DNA of 64,000 nt from CAZOWW01 sp964583765 (GTDB taxonomy: Bacteria; Actinomycetota; Actinomycetes; Actinomycetales; Kineosporiaceae): assembly GCA_964583765.1 (NCBI GenBank), contig CAZOWW010000003.1, forward strand, positions 30,993 to 94,992. The letters run 5' to 3'. Positions 35,220-44,592 of this stretch are shown here, piece by piece. How positions within the stretch are numbered: the stretch's first letter is position 1; each line of letters begins with the position of its first letter. A program made the position numbers and the translations under genes. Below the pieces are notes generated by a model. That model saw nothing but the letters and a program-made list of their open reading frames with translations, made no database searches and was not told the DNA's origin.

Positions 35220-36131
35220 TCAGGCCGAGGGGGCCTCGGGCGCTGCCTCGGCGGCGGCCTCGGGCTCGGCGGCGACCTCAGCCTCTGCAACAACCTCGGG
35301 CTCGACGGCGACCTCGGGCTGGGCGGCAGCCTCGGCCTGAGCAGCGGCCTCGGCCTGGCCGGCGAGCAGCTCGCGCTCCCACTCGGCCAACGGCTCGTCG
35401 GTGGCCACGGCACCGCGCTCGGGCGCGGGCTCATTGCCCCGCGAGCGGGTGAGCAGACCGTCGGCCACGGCGTCGGCGATCACCCGGGTGAGCAGGGTGA
35501 CCGACCGGATCGCGTCGTCGTTGCCGGGGATCTTGTAGTCGACCTCGTCGGGATCGCAGTTGGTATCGAGGATGGCCACGACGGGGATCCGCAGCTTGCG
35601 GGCCTCGTCCACCGCGAGGTGTTCCTTCTTGGTGTCGACGATCCACAGCGCGCTCGGGACACGCGACATGTCGCGGATACCGCCCAGGGTGCGCACGAGC
35701 TTGTCCTTCTCGCGGCGCAGCACCAGCAGTTCCTTCTTCGTCATGCCGCTGTTCGCGACGTCGTCGAAGTCGATCTCCTCGAGCTCCTTAAGGCGCTGGA
35801 GGCGCTTGTGCACCGTGCTGAAGTTGGTCAGCATGCCGCCCAGCCAGCGCTCGTTCACGTAGGGCATCCCGACCCGGGAGGCCTGCTCGGCGATCGGCTC
35901 CTGCGCCTGCTTCTTGGTGCCGACGAACATCACGGAACCGCCGTGGGCGACGGTCTCCTTGACGAACTCGTAGGCGCGGTCGATGAACGACAGCGACTGC
36001 TGCAGGTCGATGATGTAGATGCCGTTGCGCTCGGTGAAGATGAACCTCTTCATCTTCGGGTTCCAGCGACGGGTCTGGTGCCCGAAGTGAACCCCGCTCT
36101 CCAACAGTTGGCGCATCGTGACGACTGCCAT
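35220..36131 (-). CDS. rpsB: 30S ribosomal protein S2
   Basis: Ribosomal protein S2, 303 aa. The core (MRQLLESGVHFGHQTRRWNPKMKRFIF through IPGNDDAIRSVTLLTRVIADAV) is complete. A C-terminal tail of about 70 residues is made of alanine/glutamate repeats such as EAEVAAEPEAAAEAAPEA, longer than in E. coli. The ATG at 36131 is chosen with GAGGGG nine bases upstream; the track-length start three codons earlier lacks this. Confidence 0.97.
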   Translation of the reverse strand: MAVVTMRQLLESGVHFGHQTRRWNPKMKRFIFTERNGIYIIDLQQSLSFIDRAYEFVKETVAHGGSVMFVGTKKQAQEPIAEQASRVGMPYVNERWLGGMLTNFSTVHKRLQRLKELEEIDFDDVANSGMTKKELLVLRREKDKLVRTLGGIRDMSRVPSALWIVDTKKEHLAVDEARKLRIPVVAILDTNCDPDEVDYKIPGNDDAIRSVTLLTRVIADAVADGLLTRSRGNEPAPERGAVATDEPLAEWERELLAGQAEAAAQAEAAAQPEVAVEPEVVAEAEVAAEPEAAAEAAPEAPSA

Positions 36132-36435
36132 TGCGAACACCCCTCAACGCGCCGTGCCACCGGCTCGACGCCTCGGTTCCTCACCTCCCCCAGGTGGGGG
36201 TGGTGCCTGGCGCCCGTGACCCCCCGCACCGCCACTGTTCCTGCCGGGGCGGGTCTTCCTGCCGGGCAGATCCTCGTGACGGACCGAGCGGGGTGGCCCT
36301 TCACCGCAAGGGCGACGAACGGGCGCGCGAAGTGGCCGGCTACACCGGCCTGCAGGCATCGTAGGCCTGCCTCGTACGGCCACCAAAACCGGAATCGCCG
36401 TCCGCGCCGGAACCGCCCGGGCAGATGTCTGTCGT
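36132..36435 (-). promoter_or_regulatory. rpsB upstream region and leader
   Basis: A 304-bp gap without a gene. It holds a good promoter at 36358-36386 and so a leader RNA of about 220 nt before rpsB, with a GC hairpin around 36185-36210. A regulatory role in S2 feedback is possible but unproven. Confidence 0.5.
36358..36386 (-). promoter_or_regulatory. Promoter of the rpsB-tsf operon
   Basis: On the minus strand TTGGTG (36381-36386), exactly 17 bp, then TACGAT (36358-36363). Both match the actinobacterial primary-sigma consensus well, and the position upstream of rpsB fits. Confidence 0.6.
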
Positions 36436-37599
36436 TCACCGGGTCGGACGGTCGCTCCCGCGGTTCTCGGAGGCCGAGCGGGAAGGCTCAGCTGCCGGAC
36501 CTGGTGGCGGTGCGGTCGAGGAGCGCACCACCAGGGAAGGCGTGAACATGCGTTCCTGGTGCACGTGACCGGGCCCTCTCCGGCCGCCGGACCGGTCCCC
36601 CTGGCCCTGGGCCACCTCGTCGCCGCGGCCCGCCTGCACCTCCACGATCAGGAGATCCGCGGCCGCACGACCGAGCTCGTAGATCGGTCGGCGGACGGTC
36701 GTCAGCGCGGGCGTGACGGCTGCCGCCGCCGTGATGTCGTCGTAGCCGATCACGGACAGCCGCTCGGGCACGGCGATCCCGAGCCGGTGCGCGGCGCCCA
36801 GCACCTGGACCGCGGTGTCGTCGTTGAGGCAGGCCAACGCGGTGGGCGCCTCGGACATCGACAGCACCTCGCGCAGCAGTGCCTCCGCCGACTCCCAGGA
36901 CGGTGCCGCGGGCAAGGTGCGGACGACCAGCTGAGCGGCGGGATCGAGCCCGGCGGACCGCAGGCCCCGGTGGATCCCCTCCAGGCGGTCCCGCACCGGT
37001 TGCACGTCCGCCGTGCCCCGCCGCACGAAGGCAAGTCTGCGGTGCCCCAGCGAGAGGAGATGGGTGACGACCAGTTCCCCGCCCCGGACGTGATCGACCG
37101 CAGCCGCGCACAGGTCGACGTCCCCGCGACGGTGGTCGACGAGGACGACGGGCGTCCCGCCGGCGTGCACCTGCACCAGCTCGTCCAGCTCCGGACCCAT
37201 CGGACTGACCACGATGCCCAACACGCCCTGCTCGCGCAGCATGTGCAGGTAGCGCACCTCCCGCGCAGTGTTCGTGTCGGTGTTGCAGACCAGCAGCATG
37301 CGCCCGTCCTCCACCAGACGGTCCTCCACGCCGCGGGCCAGTTCGGCGAAGAACGGGTTGCGGGAGTCCATCAGCACGCAGGCCGCGACCGGGCTCCCGA
37401 CCCCGCGGAGTTGCCGGGCGATCCCGTTGCGGACGTACCCCACCTCGCGGACGGCGGCCTCGACCCGCTCGCGGGTGGCGGCGGCCACGACCTCGGGATG
37501 GTTGAGCACATTGCTGACCGTCGACATCGACACCCCGGCCCGCGCGGCGACCGCACGCAACCCGGGCTGCCCCGTGGACCTGCTCGACCGCGTGGGCAC
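36436..37599 (-). CDS. LacI family transcriptional regulator
   Basis: Repressor-type regulator of about 387 aa. The N-terminal helix-turn-helix is LRAVAARAGVSMSTVSNVLNHPE and the rest is a periplasmic-binding-protein-like sensor domain with the usual ending GYDDITAAAAVTPALTTVRRP. The C-terminal 45 residues are charged and disordered. The GTG at 37599 is preferred to the GTG at 37605 for spacing to GAGGGG. No sugar gene lies beside it, so its target is unknown; it is divergent from an M23 peptidase gene. Confidence 0.9.
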   Translation of the reverse strand: MPTRSSRSTGQPGLRAVAARAGVSMSTVSNVLNHPEVVAAATRERVEAAVREVGYVRNGIARQLRGVGSPVAACVLMDSRNPFFAELARGVEDRLVEDGRMLLVCNTDTNTAREVRYLHMLREQGVLGIVVSPMGPELDELVQVHAGGTPVVLVDHRRGDVDLCAAAVDHVRGGELVVTHLLSLGHRRLAFVRRGTADVQPVRDRLEGIHRGLRSAGLDPAAQLVVRTLPAAPSWESAEALLREVLSMSEAPTALACLNDDTAVQVLGAAHRLGIAVPERLSVIGYDDITAAAAVTPALTTVRRPIYELGRAAADLLIVEVQAGRGDEVAQGQGDRSGGRRGPGHVHQERMFTPSLVVRSSTAPPPGPAAEPSRSASENRGSDRPTR

Positions 37600-37852
37600 C
37601 GTCACCCCCCTCTGCTGCCGCGAACGATAGTCGACACCCGGACGCGTCCGCCTGATCCGGCCCGCTCTGCGACCCCCCGTCCACGGTCACCGTGCCCCAG
37701 GCCCTGCACACAGGCCGCCGGACCGCAGCACCGTCCACAGCTCAGCGAGGCGCAGGCACCGTCCTCCGTCCACAGGCCGTCCGACCGCCGGCTCCGTCCA
37801 CTGCCCGAGATGACGACGCCCCCGGAACCGACGCGGCGAGAAGGCTGCGGCC

Positions 37853-38587
37853 ATGCCCGACCGCACCGACCCAAGGCTGCCTGCCGGCCTGCTCGCACTG
37901 ACCTGCGCCCTCGTGGCCCTCGTGGTCGCCGGTGGCCGCGTGATCGCTGTCGGCGATCCGTTCCCTGGCCGCGGCCAGGGCTCCAAGGTCCATTCGGCAC
38001 CCTCCGGGGCAGAGCGGGTGACGGCCGGAAGCCAGGCGGCCCAGCTCCTGCCGGATGCCCTGCCCGCAGCCATCCAGACGTCCCCGGCCGGAGCGTCGGA
38101 CCTCGCCTCCCCGCAATCGCCGGCTCCGAGTACCGGGACCGCAGGCCCAGCCCCCGGGAGCTCCCCCGGAGGCTGGGCCTGGCCGTTGGTCCCCGTCCCC
38201 GCCGTGTTGCGGGAGTTCATCACCGGTCCGGAGCCCTGGTCACCCGGGCATCGAGGAGTCGATCTCGCGGCCGTCCCTGGCCGGCCGGTGCGGGCGGCGT
38301 CGGCGGGAGTCGTCAGATTCGCCGGCGCGGTCGCCGGCCACCACGTGCTGGTGCTCGCCCACGACGGCGGGATCCTGACGAGCTACGAACCGGTACGGTC
38401 CGAGCTCCCTGTGGGCACCAGCGTTCCGGCGGGAGCGGTCATCGGGGTGTTGGACGGCAGCTGGCCCACGCACTGCGCCGATCGTTGCCTGCACTGGGGC
38501 GCCCGTCTCGACGGACGTTACCTGGACCCGTTGACGCTGCTGGGTCTGCACCCGCCTGCCCCCGTGCTCCTGCCCCTCGGGGGTTGA
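37853..38587 (+). CDS. M23 family (LytM-type) cell wall peptidase
   Basis: Exported peptidoglycan hydrolase-like protein, 244 aa. An N-terminal hydrophobic segment (residues about 10-28) acts as signal or anchor, followed by a proline/serine-rich spacer and a C-terminal M23 domain from about residue 120. The first zinc motif HRGVD is intact and the second is represented by LHWG. This gene commonly sits next to rpsB in actinomycetes. Activity is likely but not certain, since the middle histidine region is less canonical. Confidence 0.85.
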   Translation: MPDRTDPRLPAGLLALTCALVALVVAGGRVIAVGDPFPGRGQGSKVHSAPSGAERVTAGSQAAQLLPDALPAAIQTSPAGASDLASPQSPAPSTGTAGPAPGSSPGGWAWPLVPVPAVLREFITGPEPWSPGHRGVDLAAVPGRPVRAASAGVVRFAGAVAGHHVLVLAHDGGILTSYEPVRSELPVGTSVPAGAVIGVLDGSWPTHCADRCLHWGARLDGRYLDPLTLLGLHPPAPVLLPLGG

Positions 38588-38643
38588 GGGTGCTCGGGGA
38601 CCGGTTCTGAGCGACCCAGAGTCGGCCACCGATGCCGGGGCGA

Positions 38644-38775
38644 CCCCGGGAACCCCGGGAACCCCGGGAAACCACAGGAACCCGAGACGATCACCGAGCC
38701 CCGAGGCGGCCGCCCGCGGAGGAGCACGTCGGACCGCCGACCACGGAAGACCACGTCGGACGACCGCCTGAGGGC
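38644..38775. repeat. Short tandem repeats between peptidase and whiG
   Basis: Three near-identical 9-bp units ccccgggaa lie at 38644-38670. Further right, a roughly 27-bp unit with cacgtcggac occurs twice (38724 and 38752). They lie in the 264-bp gap between two converging genes and may replace a terminator. Confidence 0.7.
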
Positions 38776-38851
38776 CGGCCGTCCTTCTCGCGTGCCGATC
38801 GTGCGGACGGACACGACCCGGCCGGTCGACGGTCCCAGCTCTGCTGAGGGC

Positions 38852-39661
38852 TCAGCTCACCTCGGCGAGCTTGGCCCTCAACTGCAGCACGGCCTTGGTG
38901 TGCATCTGGCAGATGCGCGACTCCGTCACCCCGAGCACTCTGCCGATCTCGGCCAGGGTCAGCCCCTCGTAGTAGTAGAGGGTCACGACGATCTTCTCCC
39001 GTTCGGGAAGCTGGTTGATCGCCCTCGCCAGGATGAACTTGGTCTCCTCGGTCTCGAACGCGGCCACCGGGTCTTCTGCCCGCGTGTCGACCAGGGTGTC
39101 CACGAGGGAGAGCTTGTCCCCCTTCTCGCCCCCGATGGTCAACAGTTCGTCGAGCGCGACCACGTTCACATAGGACACCTGCGAGAAGATCTGGTGCAGA
39201 TCCTCCAGGGCGATGCCCAACCGGCTGGCGACCTCGGCCTCGGTGGGTGTCCGGTGCAGCTCCCCCTCGAGCGCCGCGTAGGCCCGCTCGACCTCCCGGG
39301 CCTTGTAGCGCACGGACCGGGGGATCCAGTCAATCGCCCGCAGCTCGTCGATGATCGCCCCACGGATGCGGGAGATCGCGTAGGTCTCGAACTTGATCGA
39401 CCGGTCCACGTCGAACTTCTCGATCGCGTCGATCAAACCGAAGATCCCGTAGGAGACCAGGTCGGCCTGTTCGATGTTGGGTGGCAGACCGACGCCCACC
39501 CGTCCGGCGACGTACTTCACCAGGGGTGAGTAGTGCAGGATCAGCCGCTCTCGGATCGCCGCGTCCCCACTGGCCTTGAACTTCTCCCAGAGGTCCCGTA
39601 ACGCGGCCTCGTTCGCGGCGACGGGATCGACAGTCTCGTCCCGCCCGTTGTCGCCGGCCAC
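38852..39661 (-). CDS. whiG: RNA polymerase sigma factor, WhiG/FliA type
   Basis: Alternative sigma factor of about 269 aa with regions 2, 3 and 4: HYSPLVKYVAGRVGVGLPPN, YGIFGLIDAIEKFDVDRSIKFETYAISRIRGAIIDELRAIDWIPRSVR and the C-terminal LPEREKIVVTLYYYEGLTLAEIGRVLGVTESRICQMH. WhiG controls the first steps of sporulation in Streptomyces and FliA controls flagella in motile bacteria; which applies here cannot be told. The GTG at 39661 has GGGAGGGG upstream. Confidence 0.94.
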   Translation of the reverse strand: MAGDNGRDETVDPVAANEAALRDLWEKFKASGDAAIRERLILHYSPLVKYVAGRVGVGLPPNIEQADLVSYGIFGLIDAIEKFDVDRSIKFETYAISRIRGAIIDELRAIDWIPRSVRYKAREVERAYAALEGELHRTPTEAEVASRLGIALEDLHQIFSQVSYVNVVALDELLTIGGEKGDKLSLVDTLVDTRAEDPVAAFETEETKFILARAINQLPEREKIVVTLYYYEGLTLAEIGRVLGVTESRICQMHTKAVLQLRAKLAEVS

Positions 39662-39741
39662 GCTCGCCCCTCCCTATATGCACAGACCGCGGTCGCGCTC
39701 GCGAGTATCACCATACGTTATTGCCCCATCACGCTACGCGC

Positions 39742-40788
39742 TCAGGCGCGCGGATGGGCCTGTCGGTAGCCCATCCGGAGTCTTTCGACCGACACATGCG
39801 TGTAGATCTGGGTGGTTGCGAGCGTGGCGTGGCCGAGCAGTTCCTGGACGCTGCGCAGGTCCGCGCCGCCGTCGAGCAAGTGGGTCGCGGCGCTGTGGCG
39901 AAGTCCGTGCGGGCCGATCCTCGGCGCGTCGGGAACCGCCGACACCGCCACGTGCACCACCTCACGCACTCGGCGCTGGTCGATCCGGCCTCCCCGGACC
40001 CCGAGGAAGAGTGCCGCAGAACTTCCCGGAGTCCGCAGAACCGGCCGTCCCCGATCCAGCCAGGCCGTCAGGGCCCGGAGGGCAGGCACTCCGAACGGCA
40101 CCACACGCTCCCGATCCCCCTTGCCGAGAACTCGGACGACCCGCCGCTCCTGGTCGATGTCGTCGACGTCGAGACCGCACAGCTCACCGACCCGGATACC
40201 GGTCGCGTACAGGAGTTCCAGCAGCGCCAGGTCCCGCAGCGCCACCGCGACCGCGCTCGCCGACCCTGACTGGTCGTCCGTCCCGGAGGGGTTGTCCAGC
40301 ATCTGCGCGGCCTGTCCGGCGGTGAGCACTCCGGGCAGGGAGCGACCTGCCTTCGGGGAACGCAGGCGCTGGGCGATGTCGGTGCCGATCCGGCCGGTGC
40401 GGAACAACCAGAAGCAGAAGGTCCGTACCGCCGCCGCACGGCGGGCCAGGGTGGCCCGGGCAAGCCCTGCGTCGCTCTGCACGGCCAACCAGTCCCTGAT
40501 CCGTGCGAGCGTGAGGTCCGCCGTCCCCGTCCCACCATCAGCGGCGACATGCCCCAGCCAGGACCGCAGGTCGCCGAGGTAGGCGCGCCGGGTGTGCGTC
40601 GATCGGCCCTGCTCGGCCTGCAAGTACTCGTCGAAGTCGACCAGTGCCGTCTCGAAGGCGTCCGGCAGCGGTGGAGAGGATCCCCGCACTGCCCCGGATT
40701 CCCCCGATCGGCTCACGGGGTGGTCATCGGCACGCACGCACCCACGGTGGCGGTCCGGGCGGCGGGTCTCAAGGGCCCGCGCCGGCAC
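39742..40788 (-). CDS. xerC: Tyrosine recombinase XerC
   Basis: Site-specific recombinase that resolves chromosome dimers. All catalytic residues are visible: R in ATGIRVGEL, K in VLGKGDRERVVPF, H-x-x-R in GPHGLRHSAATHLLDGG, H in LLGHATLATTQ and the nucleophile Y in QIYTHV. The N-terminal SAM-like domain starts at about residue 45. The start is uncertain: the GTG at 40788 has AAGGAG but very near, and an in-frame GTG at 40716 is an alternative. The gene is in its usual place between dprA and whiG, so it is not a phage integrase. Confidence 0.92.
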   Translation of the reverse strand: MPARALETRRPDRHRGCVRADDHPVSRSGESGAVRGSSPPLPDAFETALVDFDEYLQAEQGRSTHTRRAYLGDLRSWLGHVAADGGTGTADLTLARIRDWLAVQSDAGLARATLARRAAAVRTFCFWLFRTGRIGTDIAQRLRSPKAGRSLPGVLTAGQAAQMLDNPSGTDDQSGSASAVAVALRDLALLELLYATGIRVGELCGLDVDDIDQERRVVRVLGKGDRERVVPFGVPALRALTAWLDRGRPVLRTPGSSAALFLGVRGGRIDQRRVREVVHVAVSAVPDAPRIGPHGLRHSAATHLLDGGADLRSVQELLGHATLATTQIYTHVSVERLRMGYRQAHPRA

Positions 40789-40815
40789 GGCTCCTTTCCG
40801 AGGGCGTCGGCTCTG

Positions 40816-41973
40816 TCAGGGGACCCCCCGCCCCCGGGCCCGGAGCCACCCCGCCCCGTCGCGCCGCGCCAACCCGCGCAGTTCGAGAAGTCCCAGGCAG
40901 GCCAGCACCGAGGCCTCCGGCAGCCCCGCCACCTGACACAGGGAGGCCACGGCGACGGCCCTGCGCAGGGGCAGCGCGTCGAACACCCGCAGTTCGTCCG
41001 GCGAGAGGCCGTCGTGGTCGGCCTGGGGCGGGGCCACCGGTTCGGCCAGATCCGTGCCGATCGGGGAGACCAGTTCGAGGACCTCCCTGGCCTCGGTCAC
41101 GCAGACCGCGCCGTCCCGCAACAGGGCATGGCAGCCCGTGGAGGTCGGTGAGGTGACGGGCCCCGGTACCGCGGCGACGGTGCGCGCCAACCGCGCGGCC
41201 CAGGCAGCCGTGCTCAACGCTCCTGACCGCCAGGCGGCCTCCACGACGACCGTCACCGTCGCGAGCGCGGCGATCAACCGGTTACGCGCCAGGAACCGCC
41301 AGCGCGTGGGTGCCGCACCAGGCGGGACCTCGGCGATGACCAGGCCGCTCTCGGCGATGCGCTCGATCAACCGCGCATTCCCGCGCGGGTAGCCACGGTC
41401 CACCCCGGAGGCGAGTACCGCGATCGTGCATCCCCCGGCCGCGAGCACGCCCCGGTGCGCGGCCCCGTCCACGCCGTACGCCGCTCCGGAGATGACCGTC
41501 ACCGCCAGATCGGCCAACCCGGCCCCGAGCTCCGCCGCCACGTGCTCGCCGTAACCGGAGGCCGCTCGGGTGCCCACCACCGCCGCGGCACGAGAGGTGG
41601 CGAGCGCAGGGTCCCCCTCGCCCCGCGCCCACAGGCAGAACGGGGCAGCGGTACCCAGGCAGTCCAGTGCGTGCGGCCACCCGCGATCGCCGGGCACCAG
41701 CACCCGGGGAGCACGGGAGCCGGTCGGGACCAGGTCACGTTCCGCACGAACGTTCGGCAGCCGCACCCGCCATCGCTCCAACCGCGGGTCGCCTTCCCGG
41801 ACCGCCCGGAGCGCCTCGACCGGCCCGAGGCGGGCGACGAGTGCCTGTGCCCGGCGGTCCCCGGGCTCGCTGATCCGCGCCCAGGTGATCCGGGCCAGTC
41901 GCTCCTCCTGGGACACGGGCAGCCGCTCCTGCCGGGACACGGGCAGAGACTGGTCCCGGGGGACGGCGGTCAT
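40816..41973 (-). CDS. dprA: DNA processing protein DprA
   Basis: Loads RecA on incoming single-stranded DNA during transformation. The Rossmann-like domain shows VVGTRAASGYGEHVA, VISGAAYGVDGAAHRGVLAAGGCTIAVLASG and YPRGNARLIERI; a C-terminal winged helix (LPLRRAVAVASLCQVAGLPEASVLACLGLLELRGLA) completes it. The ATG overlaps the comM stop (ATGA). Residues 10-25 are a tandem octapeptide LPVSRQER/LPVSQEER coded by a 24-bp duplication. Confidence 0.93.
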   Translation of the reverse strand: MTAVPRDQSLPVSRQERLPVSQEERLARITWARISEPGDRRAQALVARLGPVEALRAVREGDPRLERWRVRLPNVRAERDLVPTGSRAPRVLVPGDRGWPHALDCLGTAAPFCLWARGEGDPALATSRAAAVVGTRAASGYGEHVAAELGAGLADLAVTVISGAAYGVDGAAHRGVLAAGGCTIAVLASGVDRGYPRGNARLIERIAESGLVIAEVPPGAAPTRWRFLARNRLIAALATVTVVVEAAWRSGALSTAAWAARLARTVAAVPGPVTSPTSTGCHALLRDGAVCVTEAREVLELVSPIGTDLAEPVAPPQADHDGLSPDELRVFDALPLRRAVAVASLCQVAGLPEASVLACLGLLELRGLARRDGAGWLRARGRGVP

Positions 41974-43577
41974 CGCCCTGCCCTCCCCCGCCCACGCAGC
42001 ACCAGCGCCCGTCCGATGGCGTCCCGGTCAGGTGAGTTCCGACCCTCCAGGTCGGCCACGGTCCACGCGGTGCGCAGAATCCGGTCGTAGCCCCGCATGG
42101 TCACCTGACCCCGGTCGAGCGCCCGATCGAGGTCCACCCGGGCCGCGGCGGACAGGCGGAGGGACCCCCGCAGCAGGGCGCCCGGCAGTTCCCCGTTGCA
42201 CGTCCAGGGCGTGCCGGCGAGTCGCTCCGCGGCGCAGGCCCGGGCCCGTGCCACCCGGGCCGCGACCACGGCTGTCGATTCGACCGGACCGGTCCGGACC
42301 ATCGAGGTGCGTGAGACCCCGCGTACCTCGACCTGCAGGTCGACCCGGTCGAGCAGGGGCCCGGACAACCGGCCGAGATACCGCCGTTTCGCCAAGGGAG
42401 TGCAGCGGCAGTCGAGCCCCTTGCCGACCGCGAGCCCGCAGGGACACGGGTTGGCGGCCAGCACGAGCTGGAACCTGGCGGGGAAGCGGGCACTGCCCAA
42501 CGCACGATGGATCACCAGCTCGCCCTGCTCGATCGGCTGACGCAACGCGTCGAGCGCCCGCGGGTGGAACTCGGCCGCCTCGTCAAGGAAGAGCACTCCC
42601 CGGTGAGCCCGGGAGGCGGCCCCCGGACGGGGCAGACCGCTTCCGCCACCGACGAGGGCAGCCACGGTCGCGGTGTGGTGCGGGCTCTCGAACGGCGGCC
42701 GACGCACCAACACCGTGGGACCTGCGAGCAGACCCGCGACCGAGTGCACGGCAGTCACCTCGAGCGCGTGGCGGTCGTCGAGGTCGGGGAGCAGACCGGG
42801 CAGACGCGTCGCGAGCATCGTCTTGCCGGCCCCGGGAGGCCCGAGCAGGAGCAGGTGGTGCCCACCCGCGGCGGCCACCTCCAGAGCCTGTCGCGCCTCC
42901 ACCTGCCCCAGGACATCGGCGAGGTCGGGACCAGCGCCCAGAACGGGAGCAGCATTCAGCTCGGGACCGGCACTCCGATCGCGATCAGCTACCAGATCGG
43001 GATCGGGGGCCGGATCGGACACCAGGGTCCCGTCCCCCTCTGCCTGCTCACTCGGTCCCTGGAGGTCGCCCCGATGCAGGGTCAGGAGATCTCCGAGGGT
43101 GCGTACCGGCTGCACCACCGCACCCGGGACCAGACGCGCCTCGGCGGCGTTCTGCGCGGGAACGACGACCCGAGGGTAGCCGGCACGCACTGCGGCGAGA
43201 ACTGCCGGCAGCACGCCGTCCACGCGCCGCACCCGCCCGTCCAGTCCGAGTTCACCCAGGTGCACCGTGGTCGCCACCGGTTCACGCGGGAGTCGGCCGG
43301 CCGCCGCGAGCACGGCCGCGGCCATCGCGAGGTCGAAGGAGCTGCCGGTCTTCGGCAGAGCCGCGGGGCTGAGGTTCACCGTGATCCGCTGGGCGGGCAG
43401 TGGACAACCGATGTTGGCGGCCGCGGCCCGCACGCGATCCCGAGCCTCGGTGAGCGCCGTGTCCGGGAGACCCACGAGGGTGAAGGCGGGCAGTCCGCGC
43501 GCGATGTCCGCCTCGACGTCGACGACATTGCCGTCCACCCCGATGAGTGCGACCGCGAGGCACCGGGCCAGGGTCAC
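41970..43577 (-). CDS. comM: YifB/ComM family AAA+ ATPase
   Basis: Mg-chelatase-like AAA+ protein, 535 aa, related to the ComM branch-migration helicase. The N-terminal S5-like domain (GLPAFTLVGLPDTALTEARDRVRAA) is followed by Walker A LLLLGPPGAGKTMLA, Walker B-type FLDEAAEF and the C-terminal lid. Between the domains lies a disordered insert (about residues 190-240) made of DPDL/GPDL repeats encoded by GATC-rich duplications. The GTG start follows the yraN stop with no gap. Confidence 0.93.
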   Translation of the reverse strand: MTLARCLAVALIGVDGNVVDVEADIARGLPAFTLVGLPDTALTEARDRVRAAAANIGCPLPAQRITVNLSPAALPKTGSSFDLAMAAAVLAAAGRLPREPVATTVHLGELGLDGRVRRVDGVLPAVLAAVRAGYPRVVVPAQNAAEARLVPGAVVQPVRTLGDLLTLHRGDLQGPSEQAEGDGTLVSDPAPDPDLVADRDRSAGPELNAAPVLGAGPDLADVLGQVEARQALEVAAAGGHHLLLLGPPGAGKTMLATRLPGLLPDLDDRHALEVTAVHSVAGLLAGPTVLVRRPPFESPHHTATVAALVGGGSGLPRPGAASRAHRGVLFLDEAAEFHPRALDALRQPIEQGELVIHRALGSARFPARFQLVLAANPCPCGLAVGKGLDCRCTPLAKRRYLGRLSGPLLDRVDLQVEVRGVSRTSMVRTGPVESTAVVAARVARARACAAERLAGTPWTCNGELPGALLRGSLRLSAAARVDLDRALDRGQVTMRGYDRILRTAWTVADLEGRNSPDRDAIGRALVLRGRGRAGR

Positions 43578-43934
43578 TCAGCCCACCCCCCGGAAGTGGG
43601 TCACCTGAGCCGCGCCCCGTCGGGGAAGGGTGATCGCGACCACGTCGATGCGGATCTCGGGGAAGGAGACAACCTGGGCGGCGAGCCAGATCGCGGCGAG
43701 CCTGCGGATCCGGAGCTGCTTGGGCACGGTGACCGCCTCGACCGGAGCGCCGCAGGTGTCACTCCGCCGGGTCTTGACCTCGCAGAAGACCACGCATCCG
43801 GCCTCCAGGGCGATGATGTCTATCTCGCCCTGACGGCAACGCCAGTTGCGGTCGAGCACCCGCAATCCCTGGGTCTCCAGGAACGTCGCCGCGACCCGCT
43901 CGCCGTACCGGCCCACGGCCTGCCGGACCCCCAT
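43578..43934 (-). CDS. yraN: YraN family (UPF0102) nuclease-like protein
   Basis: Small protein of about 118 aa with a restriction-endonuclease-like fold: GRYGERVAATFLETQGLRVLDRNWRCRQGEIDIIALE and VVFCEVKTRR carry the conserved E, D and EVK residues. The ATG at 43934 is chosen because GGAGG lies eight bases upstream and the family begins there. It is part of the yraN-comM-dprA run. Its function is not established. Confidence 0.92.
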   Translation of the reverse strand: MGVRQAVGRYGERVAATFLETQGLRVLDRNWRCRQGEIDIIALEAGCVVFCEVKTRRSDTCGAPVEAVTVPKQLRIRRLAAIWLAAQVVSFPEIRIDVVAITLPRRGAAQVTHFRGVG

Positions 43935-44082
43935 GGCGACCACCTCCGCCACGAGCGTGGCCGGAGAGCGGTCCTGGTGGAGCAGGCACCGGCGAGCTGG
44001 GGATGCCGGCGTCGGACGACGTTCCTGTGGACGACTCGTCCAGGTCGAACGACGTCACGGTGGACCCGCCCGACCACACCCC

Positions 44083-44409
44083 TCAGGCCCCGGGGAATCC
44101 GTCGGACTTCGGTAGCTCCAGCTCGCTCTTGGCGAGCTCTTCCACGTTGACGTCCTTGAACGTGAGCACCCGCACCGACTTCACGAACCGGGCCGGCCGG
44201 TAGATGTCCCAGACCCACGCGTCCGACATCAGCACCTCGAAGAACACCTCGCCGTCGGCCGAACGCACCTTCAGGTCGACCGTGTTGGCCAGGTAGAAGC
44301 GCCGCTCGGTCTCCACCACGTAGGCGAACAGACCGACGACGTCGCGGTACTCGCGATAGAGCTGGAGCTCTATCTCCGTCTCGTAGTTCTCGAGATCCTC
44401 CGCACTCAT
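44083..44409 (-). CDS. DUF2469 family protein
   Basis: A 108-aa acidic soluble protein of the actinobacteria-specific family DUF2469, recognised by MSAEDLENYETEIELQLYRE and YVVETERRFYLANTVDL. It is nearly always found between rnhB and yraN, as here. Its function is unknown. Confidence 0.93.
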   Translation of the reverse strand: MSAEDLENYETEIELQLYREYRDVVGLFAYVVETERRFYLANTVDLKVRSADGEVFFEVLMSDAWVWDIYRPARFVKSVRVLTFKDVNVEELAKSELELPKSDGFPGA

Positions 44410-44592
44410 CGTGGCCGGTCGCTCCCCAGGTTCGCGTCGCCGCAGCGAGTGCGGCGATCCGGTGGCTCAGTGTGTCCCTCGCCGGCTGCGGCGATGCGGG
44501 CGCATCCCATCATGGTGCAGCACCGACGCCGCGGGCCGCCCGCCGGGCCGATGCGGCGTGGCGGTCATGGGTCCTCGTTCCCCGCCACCCCG

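Noticed and set aside
39742..40788. Tyrosine recombinase as a sign of a mobile element
   Set aside because: Its place between dprA and whiG is the normal chromosomal site of xerC, and no attachment-site duplication or phage genes were seen.
41970..43577. Magnesium chelatase subunit
   Set aside because: The N-terminal S5-like domain and the dprA/yraN context identify the YifB/ComM family rather than chlorophyll or cobalamin enzymes.
44410..44592. Possible small gene between DUF2469 and rnhB
   Set aside because: Short frames exist, but none has a ribosome site with a recognisable protein; the 183 bp show only GC-rich dyads.
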